Shown one piece after another: positions 1 through 9,267 of a stretch of 64,000 nucleotides of DNA. The notes below the pieces were generated by a model that ran no database searches, was not told the origin of the DNA, and worked only from the letters and a program-made list of their open reading frames with translations. A program made the translations under genes and the position numbers. How positions within the stretch are numbered: the stretch's first letter is position 1; each line of letters opens with the position of its first letter. The stretch is from Paenibacillus caui (GTDB lineage Bacteria > Bacillota > Bacilli > Paenibacillales > Paenibacillaceae), in the NCBI RefSeq assembly GCF_019904135.1, contig NZ_JAIOGQ010000011.1:62001-126000 (forward strand). Direction: 5' to 3'.

Positions 1-6
1 TCAAAC

Positions 7-864
7 ATGGCTAGAACAAGTTCAATCCAAAATAAAATGATGCTGCTTGTGCTGATCCCGCTGCTGGTGTGGCTCGGCGCATTCGAATTGGTTCCTGTTC
101 TCCGTATGATTGCCATGAGCTTTCAGAACAATGACGGCCAAGGGTTCACCCTTGGCCAATATGTTAAAGGCCTAACGAACCCGCTGTACGGGAAGGCCAT
201 GCTCAACAGCTTGAAAATTTCTTTTATCTCCAGCGTAGCCGGGCTTATCATCGCCCTGGTCTGCTCTTATTCGATCACCCGGTTTACGACAAAACTGCGT
301 GACCGCATGATCATGATCTCGAATATGATCACCAACTTTGTCGGTGTTCCGCTGGCTTTTGCATACATGATTCTGCTCGGCAGCAACGGAATGCTTACCT
401 TGATCGGCAAGGAGCTCGGCATTCGCAGCATCGCCGGCTTCGATCTATATTCCGAAGCTGGTCTGACGCTTACTTATATTTATTATCAGGTTCCGATGGC
501 GATTCTGCTTGTCTACCCGCTTTACAACGGAATCCGCGAAGAGTGGAAGGAAGCTGCGGCCATGCTGGGCGCCTCCGTCTGGAGCTTCTGGCGCCATATC
601 GGCATTCCCGTGCTCCTTCCGGGCGTGCTCGGAACGTTCAGCATCTTGATGGCCAACGCGCTGGGCGCTTACGCTACAGCCTACGCCTTGACCGGCAGCA
701 ATTACAATTTGTTGTCGATCCGGATTTCGGCCCTTGTATCCGGCGATATTTTCCCGAATTTTCAGCTTGGCAGCGCCCTGGCCGTCATTCTGGCCGTCAT
801 CATGATTGCCTCGCTGGTCATCAATGAATGGATGGCGAGCTTGTCGAGGAGGAGAGGACTATGA
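7..864 (+). CDS. ABC transporter permease (PotB/CysT-like)
   Basis: A 285-residue inner-membrane permease of the binding-protein-dependent (BPD_transp_1) family. About six hydrophobic segments are visible, the first at residues 10-33. The EAA loop that docks on the ATPase is seen as EAAAMLGAS near residue 179. It pairs with the next permease, whose ATG overlaps this stop codon (ATGA at 861), and with the ATPase after it. A solute-binding protein gene would be expected just upstream, outside the window. The type matches spermidine/putrescine, iron(III) or phosphonate importers; the substrate cannot be read from the sequence. Being first in a run that continues into a phosphoesterase and ethanolamine ammonia-lyase, it may import a phosphorylated amino-alcohol (inference). 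Confidence 0.9.
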   Translation: MARTSSIQNKMMLLVLIPLLVWLGAFELVPVLRMIAMSFQNNDGQGFTLGQYVKGLTNPLYGKAMLNSLKISFISSVAGLIIALVCSYSITRFTTKLRDRMIMISNMITNFVGVPLAFAYMILLGSNGMLTLIGKELGIRSIAGFDLYSEAGLTLTYIYYQVPMAILLVYPLYNGIREEWKEAAAMLGASVWSFWRHIGIPVLLPGVLGTFSILMANALGAYATAYALTGSNYNLLSIRISALVSGDIFPNFQLGSALAVILAVIMIASLVINEWMASLSRRRGL

Positions 865-1697
865 AGCCGAAAACTTCCGGAAAATCGGACGGCAGAAAAT
901 GGCATGGCACCGTGCTCGGCGTTCTGCTCGTGTATCTGTTTCTTCCCGTCGCTGGCACGCTGCTGTTCTCGCTGGCTAGGCAGTGGCAAGATGGCATTCT
1001 GCCGGACGGATATACGCTGCAGTGGTACGGCTCCATCTTTACGGACGGCCGGTTTTTGGCAGCCGTCGGCAGAACGCTGCTTGTTGGAGTCATCACCGTT
1101 ATCGTCACTTTGGCTTTAATGGTGCCTGTCATTTTCGTGCTGAATGTGTATTTTCCCAAATGGGAGAGATTGCTGCAAATCTCGGTGCTTCTCCCGTTTG
1201 CTTTTCCTCCTGTGGTATCGGCCATCGGTCTGATCAAAATGTATTCATCCGGTCCGGTAGCCATCACGGGAACGGTCTGGATTCTGATCGGCGTCTATTT
1301 CATCATGATTCAGCCGTTTATTTACCAGAGTGTCCGCAACAGCCTGAGCACGATCAACGCCAAGGACTTGGTGGAAGCAGCCGAGATGCTCGGAGCCAGC
1401 CGCATGGCCGCTTTCCGCAGGGTGATCCTTCCCAATATACTGCCGGGGACGCTCGTTGCGAGTCTGCTCTCATTCTCCATGATATTCGGGGAGTTCGTCA
1501 TGTCCCGAATGCTGGTCGGCGGACAATTTGAAACGGTCCAAATGTATTTATACAACCAAATGAACACCTCGGGACAAGCCGCCAGCGCCGTTGTTGTCAC
1601 TTATTTTGCGCTGATTCTGGTGCTGTCGGGGCTGGTGCTCAAGCTGGGCGCATGGAAACCGAAGGGTTACCGGAGCGCCCAAGTAGAGGAGGAGTAA
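861..1697 (+). CDS. ABC transporter permease (PotC-like)
   Basis: Second permease (278 residues) of the same importer. The ATG at 861 overlaps the preceding stop and has a strong GAGGAGGAGAGG binding site at 847-858; a longer frame from 828 exists but would overlap the upstream gene needlessly. Six hydrophobic segments are visible, with an EAA loop (EAAEMLGAS) near residue 173. It forms a heterodimeric channel with the previous gene product and is followed seven bases later by the ATPase gene. Substrate unknown; family membership is clear. Confidence 0.9.
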   Translation: MKPKTSGKSDGRKWHGTVLGVLLVYLFLPVAGTLLFSLARQWQDGILPDGYTLQWYGSIFTDGRFLAAVGRTLLVGVITVIVTLALMVPVIFVLNVYFPKWERLLQISVLLPFAFPPVVSAIGLIKMYSSGPVAITGTVWILIGVYFIMIQPFIYQSVRNSLSTINAKDLVEAAEMLGASRMAAFRRVILPNILPGTLVASLLSFSMIFGEFVMSRMLVGGQFETVQMYLYNQMNTSGQAASAVVVTYFALILVLSGLVLKLGAWKPKGYRSAQVEEE

Positions 1698-1704
1698 AGC
1701 CAAC

Positions 1705-2724
1705 ATGAGTTACGTGAGGATTGAGAACATCAATAAATCTTACCAACAGCAAAAGGTGCTTAATGATATTTCTTTCTCGATCGAGGAAGGCCAGTTTCTG
1801 ACACTGCTCGGTCCGTCCGGGTGCGGCAAAAGTACGCTGCTGCGGGCGATTGCCGGACTTAATGAAATCGACTCGGGGTCGATTTCGGTGGGGGATCGCA
1901 ATATTACGGCGCTCCCTTCCAAGGAGAGGCAGATCGGGATGGTGTTCCAATCCTACGCCCTGTTTCCGAACATGACGGTATTCGAAAACATCGCGTTCGG
2001 ACTGAAGATGGATAAGATGAAGAAATCTGAGTATACCCCGTTGGTTGAGGAAATGATTGCCCTGATCGACCTGAAGGGCAAGGAGAACCGCTATCCGGCC
2101 CAGCTGTCCGGCGGACAGCAGCAGCGGGTCGCGCTGGCCAGGTCGTTGGTGAAGCGCCCCAAGGTGCTGCTGCTCGACGAACCGCTAAGCGCGCTGGATG
2201 CCCAAATCCGCCGCTCCCTGCGGACGGAAATTCGCCTGCTTCAAAAGCGGCTGAAGATGACGACGATCTTCGTGACGCACGATCAGGAGGAAGCGCTCAC
2301 CGTGTCCGACCGCATCATCATCATGAATCAGGGGCGGATCGAACAGGAAGGCTCTCCTGAAGACATCTATACGCATCCGGCATCAGAATTCGTAGCCCGG
2401 TTTATCGGCAGCTACAATGTATTGAAGCGGAGCGACATCGGCCTTGATTCCCTGCCGGATACGGAGCTGTTCGCCGTCCGTCCCGAAGTTATTTCCATCG
2501 CACCGCTGGCCGAGGCTCCTGTGGCTGAGCTAGGGACCGCGACGATTGAGGGTAAAGTGGAGCAGCTTTATATTTTGGGTAATGTGATCCGGTTTACCGT
2601 TTCCGCCGGAGGGCTTGATATTCTGGTTGACGCACTCAACAACTCCACGGTTCACCGGATTCAGGAAGGGATGGACGTCCGCTTGTTCCTGCCGGCGGAT
2701 AAATGCGAACCGCTCCGGCAGTAA
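1705..2724 (+). CDS. ABC transporter ATP-binding protein (PotA/FbpC-like)
   Basis: A 339-residue ATPase that powers the two permeases before it. All motifs are visible: Walker A GPSGCGKST near residue 36, signature LSGGQQQR near 135, Walker B LLLDEP near 155 and the switch histidine in THDQEEA near 191. Residues after about 240 form a C-terminal TOBE-like region typical of the polyamine/iron/phosphonate/sugar importer ATPases. An AGAGGAGGAG binding site precedes ATG 1705. About 90 non-coding bases with no terminator separate it from the DeoR gene, so transcription probably continues. Confidence 0.93.
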   Translation: MSYVRIENINKSYQQQKVLNDISFSIEEGQFLTLLGPSGCGKSTLLRAIAGLNEIDSGSISVGDRNITALPSKERQIGMVFQSYALFPNMTVFENIAFGLKMDKMKKSEYTPLVEEMIALIDLKGKENRYPAQLSGGQQQRVALARSLVKRPKVLLLDEPLSALDAQIRRSLRTEIRLLQKRLKMTTIFVTHDQEEALTVSDRIIIMNQGRIEQEGSPEDIYTHPASEFVARFIGSYNVLKRSDIGLDSLPDTELFAVRPEVISIAPLAEAPVAELGTATIEGKVEQLYILGNVIRFTVSAGGLDILVDALNNSTVHRIQEGMDVRLFLPADKCEPLRQ

Positions 2725-2817
2725 CGGTTAGGCGGCAAGAGGCGTATTCTGGAAGCGGGGCAATCCTTTTCGGAGCTGGTTGGCTCGCTTTATTTTTCGA
2801 AAATTGGTGGGGTGAGG

Positions 2818-3603
2818 ATGTCACTGTCGTTCGAAGAACGTAAAAAAAAGATTCTTGAGATGCTTGCCATCGATGAGAAGGTTCAGGTGCTGCAGCTGGC
2901 CGATGTGCTCGGCGTATCGACTGAAACGATCCGCCGCGATCTGGACCGGCTCGATAAAGGCGGGAAGCTGAAGAAAGTATACGGCGGCGCCGTGAAGGCG
3001 GGTGTCAACTCATGGGAACCGCCGTTCGAGCAGAAGACGGCCATCAATACGGAAGAGAAACGGGCCATCGGCAAGCTGGCTGCCTCGCTGGTTGAAGACG
3101 GGGACAGCATCATGCTCGGTAACGGAACGACGCCCCTGGAAATGATTCGCCATTTGGGCGACAAGAAGAGGGTAACGATCATAACCCATTCCGCGCCGGT
3201 GGTGCTGCTTGCGATGGAGGTTTTTCATGGAAAAATCGTCATGATCGGCGGAGAGGTCAACATCAGCCAGAAATCCGCCAATGGTCCGCTTGCGGAATGG
3301 ATGCTGGACAAATTGACGGTTAACAAGGCGTTTATTTCTGCCGGCGGCATTTCATTTGAGGAAGGCGTTACGGATTTTGATCTGAACGAAGCCAGCATAT
3401 CCCGAAAAATGATGCAGCGGGCCGAAGATGTGATCGTGCTGGCGGATCACACAAAGCTGGGCAAGGCGACATTTGCCCATATTTGCCCGCTCAAGGAGAT
3501 ATCGGTTCTGGTCACCGATAAACGATGCCCCTCGAAATGGCAGCAGGCGCTTGCAGAGGAGCAAGTCCAACTTTTGATTGCAGACGAGGAGGAGCATATG
3601 TGA
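2818..3603 (+). CDS. DeoR/GlpR-family transcriptional regulator
   Basis: A 261-residue repressor of the DeoR family. The N-terminal helix-turn-helix is seen in LADVLGVSTETIRRDLDRL (about residues 26-44), with the family's C-terminal sugar-phosphate-sensing domain (ribose isomerase-like fold) after residue 75. I chose ATG 2818 because it gives the usual MxxxFEERKKKIL start; GTG 2812 in frame is an alternative. It overlaps the PHP gene by four bases (GTGA), so the two are translationally coupled. DeoR proteins usually sense a phosphorylated metabolite, which fits the neighbouring phosphoesterase (inference). Confidence 0.9.
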   Translation: MSLSFEERKKKILEMLAIDEKVQVLQLADVLGVSTETIRRDLDRLDKGGKLKKVYGGAVKAGVNSWEPPFEQKTAINTEEKRAIGKLAASLVEDGDSIMLGNGTTPLEMIRHLGDKKRVTIITHSAPVVLLAMEVFHGKIVMIGGEVNISQKSANGPLAEWMLDKLTVNKAFISAGGISFEEGVTDFDLNEASISRKMMQRAEDVIVLADHTKLGKATFAHICPLKEISVLVTDKRCPSKWQQALAEEQVQLLIADEEEHM

Positions 3604-4598
3604 TAGTTGATAGTCATTTCCACTTGGAAGAAGGACCGTATTCGGTCGATTGGCTGCGCAGAACGGCGCTTGCGCTGGAAAGGGTTGAAGAGCACGGGTT
3701 TACGGCCCCTTCCCATACACTCGCTTGGATGGAGGAACTGAAGGAGAAGCTGGTCCGCCGGATGGAGCAGGGCTGTTTCTCCCGGGAGTGGCTCGCCTAT
3801 TATCTGGAACGCGGCAAGAAGAAAGGTATCCAAAGGTTCGGCATCGTAGATCATTTGTATCGTTTCAAGGAATTCCGCTCTTATTATGAAAAATATATGG
3901 TTCTGGACGATTCCGAGCTCGGCCGGCTGCAGCAGTATTGGCTGGACCGTGTATGCACAACGTCGATTGAACCTTTTATAGAGCTGATCCGTCAGGCCCA
4001 GCGCGAAGGGGAACCGATAGCTTTGGGCGTGGAAGCCGATTATTTCCCTGGCGGGGAAGAAGAACTCAAGGGCTTGCTTGCTTCCTATGAGCTGGATTAT
4101 GTGATCGGTTCCGTCCATTTTATCGATGGCTGGGGCTTCGACAATCCCCAGACCGAATATATGTTCAAGGACGCGGATCTGGTCAAGATGTACCGCAATT
4201 TGTTCGACCATCTGCTTGGCTCGATCAACAGCGGGCTGTTCGATATCATTGCCCATCCGGACAATTTGAAAGTGTTCAATTACCGTCCGGACGAATCGCT
4301 GCTCCTTCCGATGTATGAAGAGGCGGCTGCGGCGATGAAGGCGGCCGGGGTGGCGACGGAGATCAACACGGGGCTTGCCTACCGGTATCCCGTCAAGGAA
4401 GCGTGTCCAAGTCCGGCTTTCCTGCAGACGCTTGCCAAATACGGTGTGCCGATCACGCTCAGCTCGGACTCCCATTATCCCGACGATATCGGTATGAAGC
4501 TGGATGAAGCTGCTGCGCTTGCCCGGCGCTCCGGTTATGAAGAGGTTGTCTATTTCGAACATGGGGAACGTAAAACGTTAAAGTTAAAGGATCTGTAG
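3600..4598 (+). CDS. PHP-domain phosphoesterase (histidinol-phosphatase-like)
   Basis: A 332-residue metal-dependent hydrolase of the PHP family. Metal-ligand motifs appear in order: DSHFHLEEG at the N terminus, GVEADYF near 143, GSVHF near 166, AHPDNLKVF near 221 and SSDSHYP near 287. The start is GTG 3600, which overlaps the previous stop and follows GAGGAGGAG at 3586-3594; the longer frame from 3525 lies inside the DeoR gene. PHP enzymes hydrolyse small phosphate esters such as histidinol phosphate, but no his genes are nearby. In this operon it more likely dephosphorylates the imported ABC substrate before EutBC acts, for example phosphoethanolamine (inference, unproven). Confidence 0.85.
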   Translation: MIVDSHFHLEEGPYSVDWLRRTALALERVEEHGFTAPSHTLAWMEELKEKLVRRMEQGCFSREWLAYYLERGKKKGIQRFGIVDHLYRFKEFRSYYEKYMVLDDSELGRLQQYWLDRVCTTSIEPFIELIRQAQREGEPIALGVEADYFPGGEEELKGLLASYELDYVIGSVHFIDGWGFDNPQTEYMFKDADLVKMYRNLFDHLLGSINSGLFDIIAHPDNLKVFNYRPDESLLLPMYEEAAAAMKAAGVATEINTGLAYRYPVKEACPSPAFLQTLAKYGVPITLSSDSHYPDDIGMKLDEAAALARRSGYEEVVYFEHGERKTLKLKDL

Positions 4599-4602
4599 GA
4601 AC

Positions 4603-5334
4603 ATGAACCTGGTATCCAACCCTGAAATATGGCATATCGATTATATGGAAATGACGATGCGGCTTCTGCTGTCCATACTGCTGGGCGGGTTCATCGGCTT
4701 TGAGCGTGAAGTGGGTGGCCATTCCGCCGGATTTCGCACCCATATTCTGGTGTGTCTCGGCTCCGCGGTGATCATGCTGCTGTCGATGTACGGATTCTCG
4801 CAATTTGCTTCCGAGCCGAATGTGCGGCTTGACCCGGCGCGGCTTGCGGCGCAGGTGATCAGCGGCATTGGCTTTCTAGGCGCAGGTACGATTTTGCGCA
4901 ACGGGATGACCGTCTCGGGATTGACGACAGCGGCTTCGCTCTGGGTAGTGGCGGCGATCGGACTTTCAGTCGGCGCCGGCTTTTATTACGGAGCCATAAT
5001 CGCTGCATGCATGGTGGTGGTCAGTTTGTTCTTTCTGAACAAGACGGAGAGGGTATTCTCCCGCGCGAAAAAAGACAGGGAAATCTCCTTTCGGATCGCA
5101 AGGGATTCGAACGGGCTGCACGACGTGATAACCCGCTTGAACATGAGCGGCATACAGGTTTACAAGGTGAACATTGAAAATGAAGATTCGGGGGGCATTT
5201 CGGGAGAAATGCCGTCTTTATCCATACGCATGCGGATTAAACTGAAGAAAACGCGGAATCTTGACGAAACGCTGCTTGCGCTGGCGCAAATCGACGGGAT
5301 GATGTCGCTCGAAATGGAAGGGGGGCTGTTGTGA
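4603..5334 (+). CDS. MgtC/SapB-family membrane protein
   Basis: A 243-residue protein with the conserved MgtC N-terminal membrane domain (about residues 15-150). The family motifs GGFIGFERE, SAGFRTHILVCLGSA and GIGFLGAGTI are visible, followed by a soluble C-terminal region. MgtC proteins are linked to magnesium limitation, acid or phosphate stress and F-ATPase modulation; the molecular activity of this one is not readable. It starts four bases after the PHP stop, and its own stop overlaps the eutA start (GTGA), an unusual place for an MgtC gene. The coupling suggests co-expression with ethanolamine breakdown. Confidence 0.88.
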   Translation: MNLVSNPEIWHIDYMEMTMRLLLSILLGGFIGFEREVGGHSAGFRTHILVCLGSAVIMLLSMYGFSQFASEPNVRLDPARLAAQVISGIGFLGAGTILRNGMTVSGLTTAASLWVVAAIGLSVGAGFYYGAIIAACMVVVSLFFLNKTERVFSRAKKDREISFRIARDSNGLHDVITRLNMSGIQVYKVNIENEDSGGISGEMPSLSIRMRIKLKKTRNLDETLLALAQIDGMMSLEMEGGLL

Positions 5335-6806
5335 CGACGGCTGCTTCGGAGGAATGGATCACGAGCCTTGGCATTGACCTTGGAACGAGCACGACCAAAT
5401 TAATCGTAAGCCGGCTGCAGATTAAACGAACCGCAAATGCCTTCTCCATGCCGAAGGCGGCCATTGCAAAGCGGACGCTGGTGTATTGCAGCGGGATTTA
5501 TACAACCCCTCTGCTGGGCGACAATGAGCTGGATTATCCGGCGATCGCCGACATTTTGGAACGCGAGTACAGGCTGGCGGGCATTTCTTTCGATGAAGTG
5601 AAAAGCGGGGCCGTCATTATTACCGGGGAAACGGCGAACAAGCGCAATGCGGCCAAGGTGCTTCACCAGCTTGCCGAGCGTGCAGGCGATTTCGTGGTCG
5701 CTACGGCAGGCGCCGATCTGGAAGGCGTGCTGGCCGGCAAAGGCTCGGGCGCCGAGGCGAGATCCCTAGAGATAAAAGGGACGGTGCTGAGTGTGGACAT
5801 TGGAGGCGGTACGGCCAATGCGGCTTTTTTCCGTCAAGGGGCCTGCATCGCAACGATAACGTTCCGGATTGGAGGCCGGCTGATCATGCTGGACAATGAG
5901 GGGACTATTACGGCGGTTGCCGGCTCTTTCCTGCCATGGCTGAAGGCAAACGGCTGGGATCTTCATTCCGGAAGCAGGCTTAAACTGGAGGACTACCGGG
6001 AGATTACCGACCGGATGGCCGAAAGCCTGCTGTCTTGCCTGGCCGGCCGCGGAAGCGGCGAAAGCGACGCGCTGCTGCTGGTCGGCGAGCGCCCCGCCGT
6101 GCTGCCGGCTGCCGACGAGCTGATGCTGTCGGGCGGCGTGGCGGCGCTGACGGAAGAGGCAGAGCCGACCCGGCTCGAGGAGGCCGCGCGCTTCGGCGAC
6201 ATCGGCCCGCTGCTGGCCGGCTCGGTGATGCGGGCCGCGGCAGCCGGCGGGTTCCGGCAGGTCGCCGCCCGCCAGACGGTCCGGGCGACCGTCATCGGCG
6301 CGGGCATGCATTCGACGGAGATCGCCGGAGCGACGGTGCATATTCCGCCCGGCGTTCTGCCGCTGCGGAACGTGCCTGTCGTTAAGGCGGAGCTGCCGCC
6401 CGCGGTCATGGATGACGAAGGCAGGCTGAACGAAGCGGTGGTGCAGGCGATGGCTTCCGCGAAGGCGCTTCATTCGGCCGAGGAGCAGGCGCCCTTTGCG
6501 CTCTTTCTGGACGGGCCGGGCCACTGCACCTACGCGGGGCTTCAGCGTCTGGCGGATTCGATCAGCCGCGGCTGGTCCGCTCATTTCCCGCAGCAGGCCG
6601 TGGCCGTGGTCGTCTGCCGCACCGATATGGCCAAAGCTCTCGGACAGGCGCTGCAGCGCCGGGTAGCCGAACGCGTCCGGGTGGTCTGCATCGACCAGGT
6701 CGGGGCGGAGCACGGCGATTACATCGACCTGGGAGAGCCGGTCGGCGGGACGCTGGTTCCGGTGGTGGTGAAGACGCTGGCTTTCTCCCGGCCCCCGGGT
6801 GGGTAA
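5331..6806 (+). CDS. eutA: Ethanolamine ammonia-lyase reactivating factor EutA
   Basis: A 491-residue ASKHA-fold ATPase that exchanges damaged cobalamin in EutBC for intact coenzyme B12. The N-terminal nucleotide-binding motif LGIDLGTSTTKLIVS and the internal VLSVDIGGGTANAAFF (about residue 150) fit the EutA family. GTG 5331 overlaps the mgtC stop and follows a GGAAGGGGGG site. Codon use in the middle third (6040-6400) is noticeably GC-rich. It lies directly before eutB, the usual order eutA-eutB-eutC. MutL-type glutamate mutase accessory proteins share the fold, but the neighbours make EutA the better call. Confidence 0.9.
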   Translation: MTTAASEEWITSLGIDLGTSTTKLIVSRLQIKRTANAFSMPKAAIAKRTLVYCSGIYTTPLLGDNELDYPAIADILEREYRLAGISFDEVKSGAVIITGETANKRNAAKVLHQLAERAGDFVVATAGADLEGVLAGKGSGAEARSLEIKGTVLSVDIGGGTANAAFFRQGACIATITFRIGGRLIMLDNEGTITAVAGSFLPWLKANGWDLHSGSRLKLEDYREITDRMAESLLSCLAGRGSGESDALLLVGERPAVLPAADELMLSGGVAALTEEAEPTRLEEAARFGDIGPLLAGSVMRAAAAGGFRQVAARQTVRATVIGAGMHSTEIAGATVHIPPGVLPLRNVPVVKAELPPAVMDDEGRLNEAVVQAMASAKALHSAEEQAPFALFLDGPGHCTYAGLQRLADSISRGWSAHFPQQAVAVVVCRTDMAKALGQALQRRVAERVRVVCIDQVGAEHGDYIDLGEPVGGTLVPVVVKTLAFSRPPGG

Positions 6807-6892
6807 GGTGCGGCATTTGCCACTTCATAAAGCGGTTTAAAAACACAGGATACAGGATACAGATATAGGATATCGGAGAGGAGGAGGCAATC

Positions 6893-8257
6893 ATGAACTT
6901 GAAATGCCAGGTGCGCGGAAGGGTATTCCAGTTCCGCGATCTGCGGGAGCTGATGGCGAAGGCGAACGAAGTCAAGTCGGGTGACCAGCTGGCCGGGATA
7001 GCGGCCGAGGACGCGGCGGAGCGGATTGCCGCGAAGATGGTGCTGTCGGAGCTGACGCTGTCCGATATCCGCGAGCATCCGCTGCTTCCGCCGGAACAGG
7101 ACGAAATATCCCGTCTGATTGAGGAGGGCGTCGACGAGGAAGTATACGGGGAAATCCGGAACTGGTCGGTGGCCGGGCTGCGGGAGAAGCTGCTTGAGTC
7201 CTCCTGCGACGCAGCCGAATTCAGCCGGATCGGCCGCGGGCTGACCAGCGAAATGATTGCCGCAGCCGCAAAGGTCATGAGCAATCTCGATCTGATCCAG
7301 GCGGGGGGGAAGGCGGAGGTTATCACCCGCTGCAACACGTCCATCGGGCAGCGGGGCGTGCTTGCCGGGAGAGCGCAGCCCAATCATCCGTCCGATGATC
7401 TGGCCGGGATCCGCGCGTCCCTCTACGAAGCGTTATCCTATGGGATCGGCGACGCGGTCATCGGGATCAACCCGGTCATTGATACGGCCGACAGCGTTAA
7501 AAATGTACTGTCCCTGACCAAAGAAGTCATGGAACGATGGGACATTCCGACCCAAAATTGCGTGCTGGCCCACATCACGACGCAGATACGCGCCATTCAC
7601 CAGGGAGCTCCGGCGGACTTGATCTTCCAAAGTCTCGCCGGCACGGAAGCGGGGAACAAAGCGTTCGGCATTGATGCCGCTCTGCTGGACGAGGCCGATG
7701 CACTGGCCCGCTCCCAGAAAGGGAGAACGGGACCGAACTATTGGTACTTCGAGACAGGGCAGGGATCGGAGCTGTCCTCCGAGTCGCATTACGGCATCGA
7801 TCAGGTGACGCTGGAGTCGAGATGTTACGGCCTTGCGCGGCGTTACAACCCATTTATGGTCAATACGGTCGTCGGCTTTATCGGGCCGGAATATTTGTAC
7901 GACAGCAAGCAGGTGATCCGGGCCGGTCTGGAGGATCACTTCATGGGCAAGCTGCACGGCTTGCCGATGGGAGTCGACGTCTGCTATACAAACCATATGC
8001 AGGCTGATCAGAACGACATGGACAATCTGGCCGTGCTGCTGGCCGCAGCCGGCGTCAATTTTATCATTGGCGTTCCTATGGCCGACGACTGCATGCTGAA
8101 TTACCAGTCTACGAGTTACCATGATATTGCAACGGTCCGCGAGACACTCGGGCTTCGCCCGGCTCCTGAATTTGAGCGCTGGCTGGAGCGCATGGAGCTA
8201 ATGCAGGATGGCAAACTGACAAAACGTGCCGGCAATCCGGCGTTGTTCGTGTATTGA
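6893..8257 (+). CDS. eutB: Ethanolamine ammonia-lyase large subunit EutB
   Basis: The 454-residue catalytic alpha subunit, matching the usual length of about 453. With coenzyme B12 it converts ethanolamine to acetaldehyde and ammonia. Typical stretches include ITRCNTSIGQRGVLAGRAQP, ANEVKSGDQLAG and LPMGVDVCYTNHMQADQNDM. A GGAGAGGAGGAGG site precedes ATG 6893. The 86-base gap after eutA carries short tandem GGATACA repeats (6848-6873) but no B12 riboswitch. No microcompartment shell genes or acetaldehyde dehydrogenase occur in the window, so this is a shell-less ethanolamine module that mainly releases ammonia. Confidence 0.97.
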   Translation: MNLKCQVRGRVFQFRDLRELMAKANEVKSGDQLAGIAAEDAAERIAAKMVLSELTLSDIREHPLLPPEQDEISRLIEEGVDEEVYGEIRNWSVAGLREKLLESSCDAAEFSRIGRGLTSEMIAAAAKVMSNLDLIQAGGKAEVITRCNTSIGQRGVLAGRAQPNHPSDDLAGIRASLYEALSYGIGDAVIGINPVIDTADSVKNVLSLTKEVMERWDIPTQNCVLAHITTQIRAIHQGAPADLIFQSLAGTEAGNKAFGIDAALLDEADALARSQKGRTGPNYWYFETGQGSELSSESHYGIDQVTLESRCYGLARRYNPFMVNTVVGFIGPEYLYDSKQVIRAGLEDHFMGKLHGLPMGVDVCYTNHMQADQNDMDNLAVLLAAAGVNFIIGVPMADDCMLNYQSTSYHDIATVRETLGLRPAPEFERWLERMELMQDGKLTKRAGNPALFVY

Positions 8258-8310
8258 TTTTGCAAGGGTGGAACAATTGCCGCGAGAGGAGCGCGAAAGG
8301 AGGAACAAGG

Positions 8311-9030
8311 ATGGAAGCATTCAGCGATGAAGCTGCCAAGCTGACGGCGGAGCTTGCCGGCAGTACGCCGGCCAGAATCGGCGTCGGCCGCTGCGGTACG
8401 CGTCCGCTCACCCGGACGGCGCTGCAGCTGCGGATGGATCATGCCGCCGCAGTCGATTCGGTGTACGGGGTCGTGGCGCCCGAGCTGCTGAAGGAAATGG
8501 GGTTGTTTACGGTGGAGACGCTCAGCGGCAGCAAGGAACGCTACCTGAGACGGCCGGATCTGGGGAGAAGGCTTACAGATGAAGGAGCGGCATTGATCCG
8601 GGAAAAATGCATCATGAAGCCGCAGGTGCAGGTCGTCGTTTCGGACGGACTCAGCGCCGCCGCGACCTGTGCCAATATCCGCGACGTTTATCCGGCGCTG
8701 CTCGATTCACTGGCGGCTTACGGCCTGCAGACGGGAACCCCGTTCTTCGTCAAGAACGGAAGGGTGGCCTGCATGGACCATATTGGGGAAATCCTGCAGC
8801 CGGACGTTCTCGTCATGCTGATTGGCGAACGGCCCGGTTTGGTAACCGCGCAGTCGATGAGCGCTTATATGGGCTATCGTCCCCGGTTCGGCACGCTGGA
8901 ATCGGACCGCAATGTCATCTCGAACATTCATGCCCGTGGCACGCAGCCGGTGGAGGCCGGCGCCCATATCGGCACAATGCTCGCGGCAATGCTGGAGCAG
9001 AAGCGCAGCGGGACGAGCCTTGTCCTGTAG
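8311..9030 (+). CDS. eutC: Ethanolamine ammonia-lyase small subunit EutC
   Basis: The 239-residue beta subunit that completes the coenzyme-B12 site of EutBC. Conserved segments include ARIGVGRCGTRPLT (about 22-35), QVVVSDGLSAAA (about 110) and LIGERPGL (about 170). It is shorter than the enterobacterial protein (about 295) because the variable N-terminal extension is reduced. ATG 8311 follows AAAGGAGG at 8296-8303; the frame is open from TTG 8254, inside eutB, but lacks a binding site there. It is the last gene before the terminator at 9054. Confidence 0.95.
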   Translation: MEAFSDEAAKLTAELAGSTPARIGVGRCGTRPLTRTALQLRMDHAAAVDSVYGVVAPELLKEMGLFTVETLSGSKERYLRRPDLGRRLTDEGAALIREKCIMKPQVQVVVSDGLSAAATCANIRDVYPALLDSLAAYGLQTGTPFFVKNGRVACMDHIGEILQPDVLVMLIGERPGLVTAQSMSAYMGYRPRFGTLESDRNVISNIHARGTQPVEAGAHIGTMLAAMLEQKRSGTSLVL

Positions 9031-9053
9031 CGCCCAAGTATTTAAAAATTATT

Positions 9054-9118
9054 GAATCCCTGACTTAGAGCGAGGAGCATTGCTGCTTCCTTGAGAGCCG
9101 TCAGGGATTCTTTTTTTC
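9054..9118 (+). terminator. Rho-independent terminator after eutC
   Basis: GAATCCCTGAC at 9054-9064 pairs perfectly over 11 bases with GTCAGGGATTC at 9100-9110, followed by seven Ts. The loop is long (35 bases). It closes the ABC-deoR-PHP-mgtC-eutABC run and is the first strong terminator in the window. Confidence 0.85.
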
Positions 9119-9267
9119 TCGTACGTTATCTCATCTGCATCTTCCCCTGACATGCTATAATAGGTTTCGAAAAATAAAAAATTTGAAATTCCCGGGTCAG
9201 GCAGCGAAGCGCTCCACCCGCCATTCAATCTTCATTCGCACAATATTCAATCGAAATGAGGCTGAAC

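Noticed and set aside
5766-6713. Long minus-strand frame opposite eutA
   Set aside because: It is the antisense shadow of a GC-rich gene; the encoded protein is Arg/Gly/His-rich and featureless, while the plus frame has clear EutA motifs.
6841-6892. B12 riboswitch before eutB
   Set aside because: Only short GGATACA repeats are present; no B12-box sequence was seen here or before the operon part inside the window.
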